DNA of 64,000 bases, taken from contig NZ_JAGGJV010000004.1 in assembly GCF_017873135.1 (NCBI RefSeq), positions 372,001-436,000 on the forward strand, given 5' to 3'. Source of the DNA: Rhizobium herbae (GTDB lineage Bacteria > Pseudomonadota > Alphaproteobacteria > Rhizobiales > Rhizobiaceae). The notes under the pieces are model-generated. The model was not told where the DNA came from, made no database searches, and was given only the letters and a program-made list of their open reading frames with translations. Position numbers and translations under genes: made by a program. This document shows positions 27,214-35,617 of this stretch, in pieces. Within the stretch, counting starts at the first letter, position 1. Every line of letters begins with the position of its first letter.

Positions 27214-28112
27214 CCGCGCACCTCATGACGTGTCGAGCGGACGTAAACGATCGCGGCGAACATGACGAAGACAATCATGATGACGGAGATCGTCGCGCCC
27301 TTGGCGAAATCATATTGCCGGAAGGACAGGTCCCAGGCCCAGTACTGCGTGACGTTGGACGAATTGTTTGGCCCGCCGGAGGTGATCGCGGCAAAAAGGT
27401 CGAACTGCTGCAGGGTAAAGATCAGGCCGAGCGCGATGATCGCGCCGATGGTCGAGCGCATCATCGGTAGGGTGATCGTCCAGAAACGCTGCCAGGCGTT
27501 TGCTCCGTCCAGTTCGGCGGCCTCATAGAGATCGCCGGGGATGCTCGCCAGACCGACGGACAGGAGGATCATGTTGAAGGCCGTTCCCAGCCAGACATTG
27601 GCCATGATGACGGCATAGAGCGAATAATTCGGATCGGAACGCCAGAAGATATTGCCGGAGATGATGCCGCTTTCCTTCAGGATGAAATTCAGCACGCCGA
27701 AATCGCCGGACAGAATCCAGTTCCAGATGGCACCGACGACGAGGCCGGGCATCACCCAGGACACCAGGAACAAGCCGCGCAACCATGAGGCGCCCGGAAA
27801 ATTCACCCAGAAGAACAGCGCCAGCCCGAAGCCGATCAGGAATTGGCCGGCGATCGAGCCGATGACGAAGATCGCGGTGTTGCCCAGGATCGGCCACGTC
27901 TCGGGCTGGGCGAACAGATCGGTGTAGTTCTTGAAGCCGACAAAGGGCCGCAGGAACGTGCCGAGACTGAACATGTCGACCTCCTGAAAACTCATCAGGA
28001 CGTTGTAGAGCAGCGGCAGGCCCGCCATCAGGAACAGAAAGCCGAGCGGGAAGGCAACAAGCACGATATCGAAACCGCGGCCGTCCCGGACACTTGAAAG
28101 CAGCCTCTTCAT
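27210..28112 (-). CDS. Sugar ABC transporter permease (MalF-like)
   Basis: A 300-residue CUT1-family permease with six predicted helices and the coupling loop YEAAELDGANAWQRFWTITLPMMRS. The start at 28112 has GGAGG close upstream. The open frame continues 55 codons further but encodes Arg-rich sequence unlike a permease N-terminus. The gene lies 109 bases after the binding-protein gene, with a stem-loop in the gap, and its stop overlaps the next permease start. Confidence 0.92.
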   Translation of the reverse strand: MKRLLSSVRDGRGFDIVLVAFPLGFLFLMAGLPLLYNVLMSFQEVDMFSLGTFLRPFVGFKNYTDLFAQPETWPILGNTAIFVIGSIAGQFLIGFGLALFFWVNFPGASWLRGLFLVSWVMPGLVVGAIWNWILSGDFGVLNFILKESGIISGNIFWRSDPNYSLYAVIMANVWLGTAFNMILLSVGLASIPGDLYEAAELDGANAWQRFWTITLPMMRSTIGAIIALGLIFTLQQFDLFAAITSGGPNNSSNVTQYWAWDLSFRQYDFAKGATISVIMIVFVMFAAIVYVRSTRHEVRG

Positions 28113-28184
28113 GGGGCCTCCGATGCTCCGAACGGGGCTGCCTGGCGCATCTGCGCGAGACAACCCCTTCCGGGAGGAAATGAT

Positions 28185-28207
28185 GGATGGCTGACGGACA
28201 GCCATCC
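28185..28207 (-). repeat. SBP-permease intergenic stem-loop
   Basis: A perfect 9-bp stem GGATGGCTG (28185-28193)/CAGCCATCC (28199-28207) with a 5-base loop lies 14 bases after the binding-protein stop. Without a T-run it is more likely an mRNA-stabilising or partial termination element, raising binding-protein level above the permeases. Confidence 0.55.
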
Positions 28208-28221
28208 GGTGGCACGGGAGA

Positions 28222-29454
28222 TTAGCCCAACACAGCCTTGATCTTCTCGGCCGCCTGATCAAGCGCATCCTTTGCACTCGACTGACCCGTCAGAGCCGCC
28301 TGGATAGCATCCTGGATCGCCTTGGAGATCTTCGGCCAGTCTGGATGCGGGCCGCGCGGCTTGGCATATTTCAGCTGTTCGAGGAACACCTTGAGAGCGG
28401 CATCCTTGAGGGCGTGACCGGTTTCCGGGATAGAGATGTCGGAACGGGCCGGAAGCTGGCCGTAGTTCTTGAACATCTTGTCGTCCTGCGAGGCGAAATA
28501 TTCGAGGGCCTTGAAGGCTTCCGCCGGATGCTTGGTCGAGGCGAAGATCGCCCAGTTGAAGTCACCCATGGCCGAGGAGCGTTCGGCGCCTTCCTTCGGA
28601 ACCGGCAGCAGCGTCACACCCCAGTCGAATTTCGCCTCCTGTGACATCCGGTCGAGTTCCCACGGACCGGAGATCGCCATGGCGGCATTGCCGGAATTGA
28701 AGGTGCCGGTCGAATCCCACTGGCCGCGCGTCAGCGTATCGGGCGAGGCGAGCTTCTCGTCCATGATCGTCTTCCAGACCTCGAGCGCTTTTACGGCGCC
28801 TTCGGAATTGATGTTCTCGTAACTGCCGCCGCCCATCTGCGCCCAGGGCAGGAACTGGAAGGTGCCTTCCTCGTTGGCCTTTGCCGAGAAAGCGAGGCCA
28901 TAGACGTTGGCGGCCGGGTCGGTCAGCTTGCGGGCGTCCTCGACAAGTTCGTCCCAGGTCTGCGGCGGCTTGTTGGGGTCGAGACCCTTCGCCTTGAACA
29001 TGTCCTTGTTGTAGTAGAGCGCGATAGTGTTCGTCGCCTTCGGCACACCGTAATATTTGCCGTCCCATTCGACTGATTTCAGCGGGCCTGGGAAATAGTT
29101 TTCCGGCTTGATCACGGTCGATTTCGAGATCATGTCGGTAAGATCGAGGAACGCGCCGCGCGACGAAAACAGCGCGTGTTCCGGATTGTCGATGGCGATG
29201 ATATCCGGCGCTTGACCGGTTGAGTAGGCGCGCATCGCCTCGCTCACCACATCGTCGAACTGGATCTGGCGATACTCGATCTGGATGCCATTGTTGAGCT
29301 TGTTGAAATCAGCCACCAGATGCGGCGCCGGCTGAATGTCACGGTCAAGCGACCAGACGGTGAGCTTCACGTCTTCCGCCTTCGCGGAAAGACCGAACAT
29401 CGAAACGCCTGCAAGCGCCAGCGCACCGATGAGTGCGTATTTGCGGATACCCAT
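28222..29454 (-). CDS. Sugar ABC transporter substrate-binding protein
   Basis: A 410-residue periplasmic protein of the family 1 extracellular solute-binding type. It has a signal peptide (about 1-25, cleavage near AKA-E). The mature start [12 protein letters not shown] is followed by [15 protein letters not shown] and [20 protein letters not shown], which is standard for CUT1 binding proteins. The SD AGGAGGA six bases before ATG 29454 fixes the start. It delivers an unidentified carbohydrate to the two permeases. Neighbouring oxidoreductase, isomerase and SDR genes suggest a sugar or polyol that is oxidised and isomerised after entry. Confidence 0.92.
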   Translation of the reverse strand: MGIRKYALIGALALAGVSMFGLSAKAEDVKLTVWSLDRDIQPAPHLVADFNKLNNGIQIEYRQIQFDDVVSEAMRAYSTGQAPDIIAIDNPEHALFSSRGAFLDLTDMISKSTVIKPENYFPGPLKSVEWDGKYYGVPKATNTIALYYNKDMFKAKGLDPNKPPQTWDELVEDARKLTDPAANVYGLAFSAKANEEGTFQFLPWAQMGGGSYENINSEGAVKALEVWKTIMDEKLASPDTLTRGQWDSTGTFNSGNAAMAISGPWELDRMSQEAKFDWGVTLLPVPKEGAERSSAMGDFNWAIFASTKHPAEAFKALEYFASQDDKMFKNYGQLPARSDISIPETGHALKDAALKVFLEQLKYAKPRGPHPDWPKISKAIQDAIQAALTGQSSAKDALDQAAEKIKAVLG

Positions 29455-29523
29455 AGTTTCCTCCTGTTGGTTATCCTTTGTGGCCGTCATCCTCCATGCC
29501 GGCCTTCCTCAGTCCATTTCAGT

Positions 29524-29572
29524 CCAGCCAGGCGAGTCTGGCTGGTCAGGCCTGCCTGATTGATCAGGCGGG
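29524..29572 (-). repeat. Two tandem hairpins between isomerase and binding-protein genes
   Basis: CCAGCCAG (29524-29531)/CTGGCTGG (29538-29545) and GCCTGA/TCAGGC (near 29553-29569) form two adjacent stem-loops. The second overlaps the end of the isomerase gene. They lie inside the operon and may set the ratio of enzyme to transporter transcripts. No T-run follows. Confidence 0.5.
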
Positions 29573-30466
29573 ATCGACGATGAAATCGCCGCCCCGGCAA
29601 GTCTTCAGATAGTTGAGGCCATGAACCTGGCCGGTCATTTCCAGCGCATCGCGATAGACCGGGTCATGCCAGCCCTCGATATCGATCGAGCCCGACCAGC
29701 CGGCAAGCCGCAGTTCGGAAATCACATCCGTCCAGTTGGTGTCGCCGAAGCCCGGCGTGCGCATGAAGACGAACTTCTCCTTGCCGAAGATACCGTGTTC
29801 GCGGATGACGTCCCAGCGGATCGTCGCGTCCTTGCCATGCACGTGGAATATCTTCGAGGCCCATTTGCGGATCTGCGGCAGCGGGTCGATGAGATAGACC
29901 ATCTGGTGGCAAGGCTCCCATTCGAGCCCGATATTGTCATCCGGCGTCTCGTTGAAGATCAGTTCCCAGGCATCCGGATTATGCGCGATGTTCCAGTCGC
30001 CGGTCGCCCAGTTGCCGTCCATGGCGCAATTCTCGAACGCGATCTTCACGCCCTTGTCGGCGGCGCGCTTGGCAAGCTCGCTCCAGACTTCCTTATAGCG
30101 CGGCAGGCTGTCGGTCAGCGGCTTGTTGCGGATGCGGCCTGTAAAGCCGGCAACGCATGTGGCGCCGAAATGATGGGCGTTGTCGATGCAGTCCTTCCAG
30201 CCTTGCAGCGTATCGCGGTCGATATCGGTTGTTTCCAATGGATTGCCGAACATGCCGAGCGTCGAAATGGTGATATCGCGGTCGCCGATCGCCTCGACGC
30301 AGCGTTGGCCAAGCTCCTTGAGATTCTGCCCGTTGGTCGTCTGCCAGAAGAAAGGCTCGAAGCTCTCGAACCCCATGTCGGCGACTTTGCCGATACGCTC
30401 GGCGGCCTTGCCTGCGGATGCACTGATCATGGTGCCGATACGGATGGCTTTTGCCGGATTGCTCAT
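29564..30466 (-). CDS. Sugar phosphate isomerase/epimerase (xylose isomerase-like TIM barrel)
   Basis: A 300-residue protein of the AP endonuclease 2/xylose-isomerase-like TIM-barrel family. Metal-ligand-type residues are visible in IAFENCAM, LEWEPCHQ, VHGKDA and DIEGWHDP. Such enzymes isomerise or epimerise ketoses or inositol derivatives, using a divalent metal. Its place between a Gfo/Idh/MocA dehydrogenase and sugar transport genes fits a role in converting the oxidised sugar. The precise substrate cannot be named. Confidence 0.85.
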   Translation of the reverse strand: MSNPAKAIRIGTMISASAGKAAERIGKVADMGFESFEPFFWQTTNGQNLKELGQRCVEAIGDRDITISTLGMFGNPLETTDIDRDTLQGWKDCIDNAHHFGATCVAGFTGRIRNKPLTDSLPRYKEVWSELAKRAADKGVKIAFENCAMDGNWATGDWNIAHNPDAWELIFNETPDDNIGLEWEPCHQMVYLIDPLPQIRKWASKIFHVHGKDATIRWDVIREHGIFGKEKFVFMRTPGFGDTNWTDVISELRLAGWSGSIDIEGWHDPVYRDALEMTGQVHGLNYLKTCRGGDFIVDPA

Positions 30467-30482
30467 GAAACTGTCCTGTTCT

Positions 30483-31505
30483 TCATAGGGTCACGCGCTG
30501 CCTGGTGCGGGCGCTTTCGATCGCAGCGAACACCATGGCAAGGCTGTTGATATTGTCGTTGCTGACCGTCTCCGGCTTGGCGCCGGTTTTGATGGCCGTG
30601 AGGAAATCTGCGATTACGCTGGCATGACCGTGGGTCTGCGCTTCGTCGACGGGCTCTGGCACCGGGACGACATCCAGCGGTCGAAAAAAGCCCTCTGCTC
30701 CCGCAACCTTGTGTGCCTTGAAATTGTCCGCCCCGTCCCAGAGCAGCGTGCCCTTGGTGCCGATGATCCGCCACTGGCTTTCCCAGCTGGTATTGGCGCC
30801 TTCCGCGCACCAGGAACCGCGATAGGTGAAGGTCACGTCGTCGGAAAATTCGAAGATCGCATTGGCGGCCGCGCCATGCGCATACCAGGAGCCGCGCGGA
30901 TTGCTTTCGTGGCAATAAACGGCGACAGGCATCTTGTCCGCCACGAAGCGGGCGGCGTCGAACGTGTGGATCGCCATGTCGAGCAGCAGCACATTGTCCA
31001 TCTGCTCGCGAAAACCGCCGAAATGCGCACCGATGAAGAAATCGCAATGAATGGCCGTCAGCTCGCCCAATACATCGCTTTCGACCAGTCGGCGGATGCG
31101 GCGAATGCCCGAGATAAAGCGGCGGTTCTGGACGATCGCATGGACTTTTCCGGCGGCGGATGCCTGAGTGATCAACGACCGGCCTTCCTCGATCGAGGAC
31201 GCCATCGGCTTCTCGCTCAGCACATGGCATCCATGCGCCAATGCGGTGGAAACCACATAGTGGCGGGCGGATGGGATAACGACATCGAAGACCACGTCTG
31301 CGGACGTTTTCGACAGGACGTCGGCCAAGTCGGCGCCGATGATCACCTCGGCCAATCCGAACTCTTCGGCAAGCGCTTTCGCTGCCGCCGGATTGACATC
31401 GACGAGTCCGACCACGGTCACGGTCGATCGAATTTCAGGGGTATCCGCGATCGCCTTGAGCCAGCCCTTGGCCATGGCTCCGCACCCGCACAAAACTGTA
31501 CGCAA
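30483..31505 (-). CDS. Gfo/Idh/MocA-family oxidoreductase
   Basis: A 340-residue NAD(P)-dependent dehydrogenase. It has the N-terminal Rossmann loop VLCGCGAMAKG, the family lysine motif SEKPMASS (about 94-101) and a C-terminal beta-sheet domain with DMAIHTFDAARF supplying the probable catalytic His/Asp. Related enzymes oxidise inositols, glucose or other cyclic polyols. It is the first gene of the minus-strand sugar operon, directly downstream of the LacI-type operator palindrome and 16 bases before the isomerase gene. Confidence 0.87.
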   Translation of the reverse strand: MRTVLCGCGAMAKGWLKAIADTPEIRSTVTVVGLVDVNPAAAKALAEEFGLAEVIIGADLADVLSKTSADVVFDVVIPSARHYVVSTALAHGCHVLSEKPMASSIEEGRSLITQASAAGKVHAIVQNRRFISGIRRIRRLVESDVLGELTAIHCDFFIGAHFGGFREQMDNVLLLDMAIHTFDAARFVADKMPVAVYCHESNPRGSWYAHGAAANAIFEFSDDVTFTYRGSWCAEGANTSWESQWRIIGTKGTLLWDGADNFKAHKVAGAEGFFRPLDVVPVPEPVDEAQTHGHASVIADFLTAIKTGAKPETVSNDNINSLAMVFAAIESARTRQRVTL

Positions 31506-31552
31506 AATGGAAATCTCCTCCTCAAATCTACGGTTTTCGCTCCTTTTCGATC

Positions 31553-31570
31553 ACCGTAAACGTTTACGGT
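31553..31570. promoter_or_regulatory. LacI-family operator palindrome
   Basis: ACCGTAAACGTTTACGGT is a perfect 18-bp palindrome with the central CG typical of LacI/GalR-family operators. It lies between the divergent oxidoreductase gene and the lacI-type gene, so one site can control both. It is surely the target of the adjacent regulator. Confidence 0.85.
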
Positions 31571-31644
31571 ACTATGATCGAATTTTGAAACGTGTCAAGA
31601 GATGAGCATCGGGAAACCGAAATCACACCTTGGAAACGGTCGGA

Positions 31645-32682
31645 ATGACGGGCATACGCAGGCTTGCGCAACATCTGGATATTTCTATTGGAACGGTGTC
31701 GCGGGCGCTGAACGGCCGTCCCGATGTCAACGAGGAAACGCGCCGAAAGGTTCTTGAAGCGGCAGCCGAACTCGGCTACGTGCCCAACCAGTCGGGCCGC
31801 AGCCTGCGCCAGGGCACCACAAATATCATCGGCTTCATGATGCAGACCGGCAGCGAGATCACTGGCCAGGGCGATACCTTCTTCATGAGCGTCTTCGATG
31901 GCGTCCAGACCGTCTTTGCCCGCCATCATCTCGATCTCGTCGCCTTGCTCTGCTCCTCGGAAGAAGACCCGGACGACTATCTCCGGCGTGTCGTCGCTCG
32001 CGGCTTTGCCGATGGCCTTATCCTTTCGGCAACGCAGCGGCACGATCCGCGTTTCGAGTTTCTTGCCAAGCGCAAAATCCCGTTCGTCACGCTGGGGCGC
32101 AGCCTGACCGATGTCGGCCAGCCATGGCTCGACCTCGATTTCGAAGGCATGGCGCAGACCTCGATCGACCGGCTGGTGGCAAAAGGCCATCGGCGGATTG
32201 CAGTGACAAGGCCGCATGATGATATCAACCTGGGCTATCTCTTCGTCGATCAAAGCGCCAAGGCCCTTGCTGCGCACGGACTGACGCTCGATCCCGATCT
32301 CATCTTCAGTTCGAAGCCGAATGAGGCGGGCGGCTATCACGTTGCCCAGCAACTCATCGCCAAGAAGGACCGGCCAACTGCAATTCTGCTGGTCAACGAG
32401 ACCATCGCCATCGGCCTCTACCGTGGCCTGAACGAAGCCGGCCTGAAGCCGGGACGCGATATCGCCGTCGTCGGGCGCCATAGCCCGCAATCGCATTTCC
32501 TGTCGCCAAGCCTGACAGGCTTCACGCTGTCGCGGCGCGATCTGGGGATCGCTCTGGCCGAGGCGCTGCTCGCCACGATGCCGGCTTTCCGTCATTTTTA
32601 TCCGGATGCGGAACTCAGGAAGATTTGGCCGGAAGATCTTGTCGAAGGCGAGAGCGATGCGTTCACATTATCGCATGGTTGA
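31645..32682 (+). CDS. LacI-family transcriptional regulator
   Basis: A 345-residue repressor. The N-terminal LacI helix-turn-helix is IRRLAQHLDISIGTVSRALNGRPDVNEETR, followed by the hinge helix region GYVPNQSGRSLRQG and a periplasmic-binding-protein-like sugar-sensing domain (about 60-335). ATG at 31645 is preferred to TTG at 31630, because the family starts just before the HTH. It is divergent from the sugar operon, with a perfect palindromic operator between them; the ligand is presumably the transported sugar or an early intermediate. Confidence 0.92.
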   Translation: MTGIRRLAQHLDISIGTVSRALNGRPDVNEETRRKVLEAAAELGYVPNQSGRSLRQGTTNIIGFMMQTGSEITGQGDTFFMSVFDGVQTVFARHHLDLVALLCSSEEDPDDYLRRVVARGFADGLILSATQRHDPRFEFLAKRKIPFVTLGRSLTDVGQPWLDLDFEGMAQTSIDRLVAKGHRRIAVTRPHDDINLGYLFVDQSAKALAAHGLTLDPDLIFSSKPNEAGGYHVAQQLIAKKDRPTAILLVNETIAIGLYRGLNEAGLKPGRDIAVVGRHSPQSHFLSPSLTGFTLSRRDLGIALAEALLATMPAFRHFYPDAELRKIWPEDLVEGESDAFTLSHG

Positions 32683-32796
32683 TTGATCTCGACACTTTGG
32701 GTCGGGTCGGTCGCGGCCTACCTTTAGGACTTGAAAGCCGACAATATACAAGGCAAATCAGAGCGGATCTCCTCTGATACTGGAAACCCAGCGCCG

Positions 32797-34128
32797 ATGC
32801 CCGGACCGACACTCGACCCAACTCAAACCGATCAAATCCTTCCGGGCAAAGCCGATGTCGTCGTCATCGGCGGAGGCATCATCGGGGTCAGCACGGCGCT
32901 GTTTCTCGCCGAACGCGGCGTCGATGTCGTGCTGTGCGAAAAGGGCGTTCTCGGCGGCGAGCAGTCCAGCCGCAACTGGGGTTGGGTCCGGGTCATGGGG
33001 CGCGACCGGCGCGAAATTCCGCTGGCAATCGAAGCCTTGAAAATCTGGGACGGACTGGATGCGCGCGTCGGCGGCGATACCGGCTTTCGCCGATCCGGCA
33101 TCCTCTATATCGCGGAATCGGAGACGGACACTGCAAACCATGCGGCCTGGCTGAAGCTCGCTCAGGCGCATGGGCTTGATACCCGTCAGATCGGCACTGA
33201 CGAGACAGCGTCCGTGATGCTGGGCTCCGGACGGCGATACAATGGAGCGCTTTACACACCAAGCGATGCCCGCGCCGAACCGCAAAAGGCAGTGCCGGCA
33301 ATTGCGACGGGCGCACGCCGGGCCGGCGCCCGCATCCTGACAGGCTGCGCCGTGCGCGGCATCGAAAAAAGCGCCGGCCGCATCAGCGCCGTTATCACCG
33401 AGAAGGGCCGCATCGAGACCTCCGCTGTCGTGCTTGCCGGCGGCGCTTGGTCGCGCCTCTTCTGCAAGGGGCTCGATGTCCGTCTGCCGCAACTTAAAGT
33501 GCGCAACTCGGTGCTGCGTACCAGCCCCGTGGCGGGAGGCCCCGAAGGGGCCGGTGCCACCGCGACCTATGCCTATCGCAAACGTCTCGACGGCGGCTAC
33601 ACGATTGCCAATGGCGGCATCAACATGCATGCGCTGGTGCCGGATAGCTTTGCCTTCTTCCGCGATTTCCAGCCGGCGAGGAAGGCCGAGGGCGAAGCGG
33701 TGCAGCTCGGTCTCAGCGCTCGAAGCTGGCAGGAGCTGTTCGAAATATCCGCGGTGCCGCTCGACCGGCCCGGCGCGTTCGAACGCCACCGGATTCTCGA
33801 TCCGAAACCCGATGCCAGATCCGCCTTGAAAGCCTTCAGGGCAGCCTCAGATGCCTTGCCGGTACTGCGCGAGACGCAGGTGCGGCAATTCTGGGCCGGT
33901 CTGATCGATGTGACCCCCGATGCGGTACCGGTGATCTCCACGCTCGACACTGTACCTGGCCTCGTCATCGCCACGGGCTTTTCAGGTCATGGCTTCGGCA
34001 TCGGCCCGGGTGCAGGGCATCTTGCCGCCGATCTGGTCATGGGCAACACGCCAATCGTCAATCCGGCTCCCTTCCGCTTCACCCGTTTTTCCGATGGAAC
34101 GCCGATCGAAATCGCACCGCCGGTTTGA
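32797..34128 (+). CDS. FAD-dependent amino acid/amine-type oxidoreductase (DAO family)
   Basis: A 443-residue flavoprotein. It has the dinucleotide loop VVVIGGGIIGVSTALFLAERG near the N-terminus, GEQSSRNWGWVRVMGRD after it, and a C-terminal TPDAVPVISTLDTVPGLVIATGFSGHGFGIGPGAGHLAADL flavin-closing segment, all typical of the DAO/glycine-oxidase family. Substrate candidates are D-amino acids or secondary amines. A TTG start at 32731 is also possible. It stands alone between the lacI-type gene and the dha operon. Its stop abuts the convergent dhaK stop with no spacer. Confidence 0.85.
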   Translation: MPGPTLDPTQTDQILPGKADVVVIGGGIIGVSTALFLAERGVDVVLCEKGVLGGEQSSRNWGWVRVMGRDRREIPLAIEALKIWDGLDARVGGDTGFRRSGILYIAESETDTANHAAWLKLAQAHGLDTRQIGTDETASVMLGSGRRYNGALYTPSDARAEPQKAVPAIATGARRAGARILTGCAVRGIEKSAGRISAVITEKGRIETSAVVLAGGAWSRLFCKGLDVRLPQLKVRNSVLRTSPVAGGPEGAGATATYAYRKRLDGGYTIANGGINMHALVPDSFAFFRDFQPARKAEGEAVQLGLSARSWQELFEISAVPLDRPGAFERHRILDPKPDARSALKAFRAASDALPVLRETQVRQFWAGLIDVTPDAVPVISTLDTVPGLVIATGFSGHGFGIGPGAGHLAADLVMGNTPIVNPAPFRFTRFSDGTPIEIAPPV

Positions 34129-35124
34129 CTACCAGCGCAGCGACGCGGTCAGAACCGGGGCATCCCAAAGATTTTCCAGGTGCTCGTCCAATACTGTGAC
34201 GGTGATGGAAACACCGGCCATATCGAGTGACGTGACATAGGTGCCGACAAAGCTACGGGCGATAACCACGCCACGCCCCTCGAGAAACGTCCGCGCCAGG
34301 CCGAAGACGAGATAGAGCTCCGACAGCGGCGTTCCGCCAAGACCGTTGACGAACAGCAAGACCTGTTGCCCGTCCAGCGAACCGAAGTCATCCAGAATGT
34401 GGCCGCAGATCAGAGCGACGATTGACGATGCATCGGCCACCGCGTCGCGCGAGCGGCCCGGCTCCCCGTGGATGCCGACGCCGACCTCCATCTCGTTCGG
34501 TCCGAGTACGAATGTCTCGCGCGTCGTCTGCGGCACCGTCGTCCCCTTCAACGCCACGCCCATCGTTCGGGTCGCCGCGACGACCGTATCTCCCAAAATC
34601 TTCAATTCTTCCAGCGCGACACCGGCCTGCGCCGCCGCCCCAACAATCTTCTCGACCACGAGCGTGCCCGCCACGCCACGCCGGCCGGTTCCCCGCGCCG
34701 AACGCTCGACAGCGATATCGTCGTTGACGATGACGGTCTCGATGCGGTGCATTCCGTCGGCCATCGCCATTTCGGCCGCCATCTCGAAGTTCATCACATC
34801 GCCATCGTAGTTCTTGACGATCAGCAGGGTCCCGGCGCCGCTGTCCGTTTCGCGGATGGCGGCAAGGATTTGGTCGGGTGTCGGCGAGGTGAAGACATGG
34901 CCGGTGCAGGCAGCATCCAGCATGCCATGCCCGACGAAGCCGGTGTGCATCGGCTCGTGGCCAGCGCCGCCACCGGAAATGATCGCGACTTTGGCCGGGC
35001 TCAGCACCCGCCGCCGGACGTGTTTTCGCCCTTCCCCGAACACGACGAGATCGCCATGCGCGGCAACGAAGCCCTCCAGACAGTCCTGCGCCAAGGTCCC
35101 GGCGCTGTTCATGAATTTCTTCAT
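34129..35124 (-). CDS. dhaK: Dihydroxyacetone kinase subunit DhaK (PTS type)
   Basis: A 331-residue substrate-binding subunit of the PEP-dependent dihydroxyacetone kinase. GGGAGHEPMH (51-60), KNYDGDVMNFE with acid/base Asp109, and His219 in GIHGEPG, which forms a covalent hemiaminal with the ketone, are all intact. The N-terminus MKKFMNS aligns with E. coli DhaK MKKLIND, and GGGAG precedes the ATG. It receives phosphate from DhaL, which is reloaded by DhaM. It is the last gene of a long operon and is separated from its partners by a small HTH-like gene and a 27-codon ORF whose stop overlaps this start. Confidence 0.95.
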   Translation of the reverse strand: MKKFMNSAGTLAQDCLEGFVAAHGDLVVFGEGRKHVRRRVLSPAKVAIISGGGAGHEPMHTGFVGHGMLDAACTGHVFTSPTPDQILAAIRETDSGAGTLLIVKNYDGDVMNFEMAAEMAMADGMHRIETVIVNDDIAVERSARGTGRRGVAGTLVVEKIVGAAAQAGVALEELKILGDTVVAATRTMGVALKGTTVPQTTRETFVLGPNEMEVGVGIHGEPGRSRDAVADASSIVALICGHILDDFGSLDGQQVLLFVNGLGGTPLSELYLVFGLARTFLEGRGVVIARSFVGTYVTSLDMAGVSITVTVLDEHLENLWDAPVLTASLRW

Positions 35125-35204
35125 CTCCTGCTCCCAGAGGCCATGGTATCCGAGCAGGATGAATTTTCCAGTGCCGTGACGAGCGAGAGGGCCAGGAAGG
35201 CCAT
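35121..35204 (-). CDS. 27-codon ORF coupled to dhaK
   Basis: This tiny ORF starts with ATG at 35204, one base after the stop of the upstream HTH-like gene, preceded by an excellent SD (GAGGGAGA, 6 bases upstream). Its TGA overlaps the dhaK ATG in the usual ATGA arrangement. The first 12 residues are hydrophobic (MAFLALSLVTAL); the rest is polar and ends in two Arg. It resembles no family known to me. It may be a real micropeptide or only a device that carries ribosomes across the 81-base gap to dhaK. Confidence 0.5.
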   Translation of the reverse strand: MAFLALSLVTALENSSCSDTMASGSRR

Positions 35205-35205
35205 G

Positions 35206-35616
35206 TCAGTCTCCCTCGCCGGAAATCAGCACGATTTTCTGAATGAAATCCTGGATGGCCTCGTCGAGCAGCCGGTTCTTCCGTTCATCGCCGAAATCGG
35301 CGACCATCACCGTCAATTGCCTGAGACCTCCGGCATTTCCGAGATCCGGCAGTTTGCCCGGGTGCGCCAGCTGATAGGCATCCAGGAAACGGTCCTGCTC
35401 GGCTTTGCTGACATGGCAGACCTGGAAAATCGTCGCCAGATGCCGGGCCGGTAGCGGCGTCGCATAACCAGGGCTGGTGATCTGGGTAACGAAGCTGCGA
35501 TGTTTACCCAGCGCCACGGCGAGACGCTGGCGCGTGCCGGACGGCCGGTTGTCGATGATCGAGGCAAGGATTGCCTTATAGGCCACGATGGCATCTTCAT
35601 TTGCGTCGCGTGCCAT
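35206..35616 (-). CDS. Small helix-turn-helix-like protein in the dha operon
   Basis: A 136-residue protein that I cannot assign to a named family. The middle part, RQRLAVALGKHRSFVTQI (about 29-46) followed by LPARHLATIFQVCHVSKAEQ, has the spacing of a lambda-repressor-like helix-turn-helix. The C-terminal part is helical and charged (GDERKNRLLDEAIQDFIQ). ATG 35616 follows the Enzyme I stop by one base, so it is translated with the phosphorelay genes. Its place between Enzyme I and dhaK suggests a regulator that could read the phosphorylation state or ketone level, but this is inference. E. coli uses DhaR, which is unrelated. Confidence 0.7.
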   Translation of the reverse strand: MARDANEDAIVAYKAILASIIDNRPSGTRQRLAVALGKHRSFVTQITSPGYATPLPARHLATIFQVCHVSKAEQDRFLDAYQLAHPGKLPDLGNAGGLRQLTVMVADFGDERKNRLLDEAIQDFIQKIVLISGEGD

Positions 35617-35617
35617 C

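Noticed and set aside
35125..35205. An in-frame N-terminal extension linking the HTH-like gene and dhaK as one gene with an internal stop
   Set aside because: The two genes are in the same frame with one TGA between. However, dhaK aligns from its own ATG with E. coli DhaK, has its own SD, and no start codon exists in the extension.
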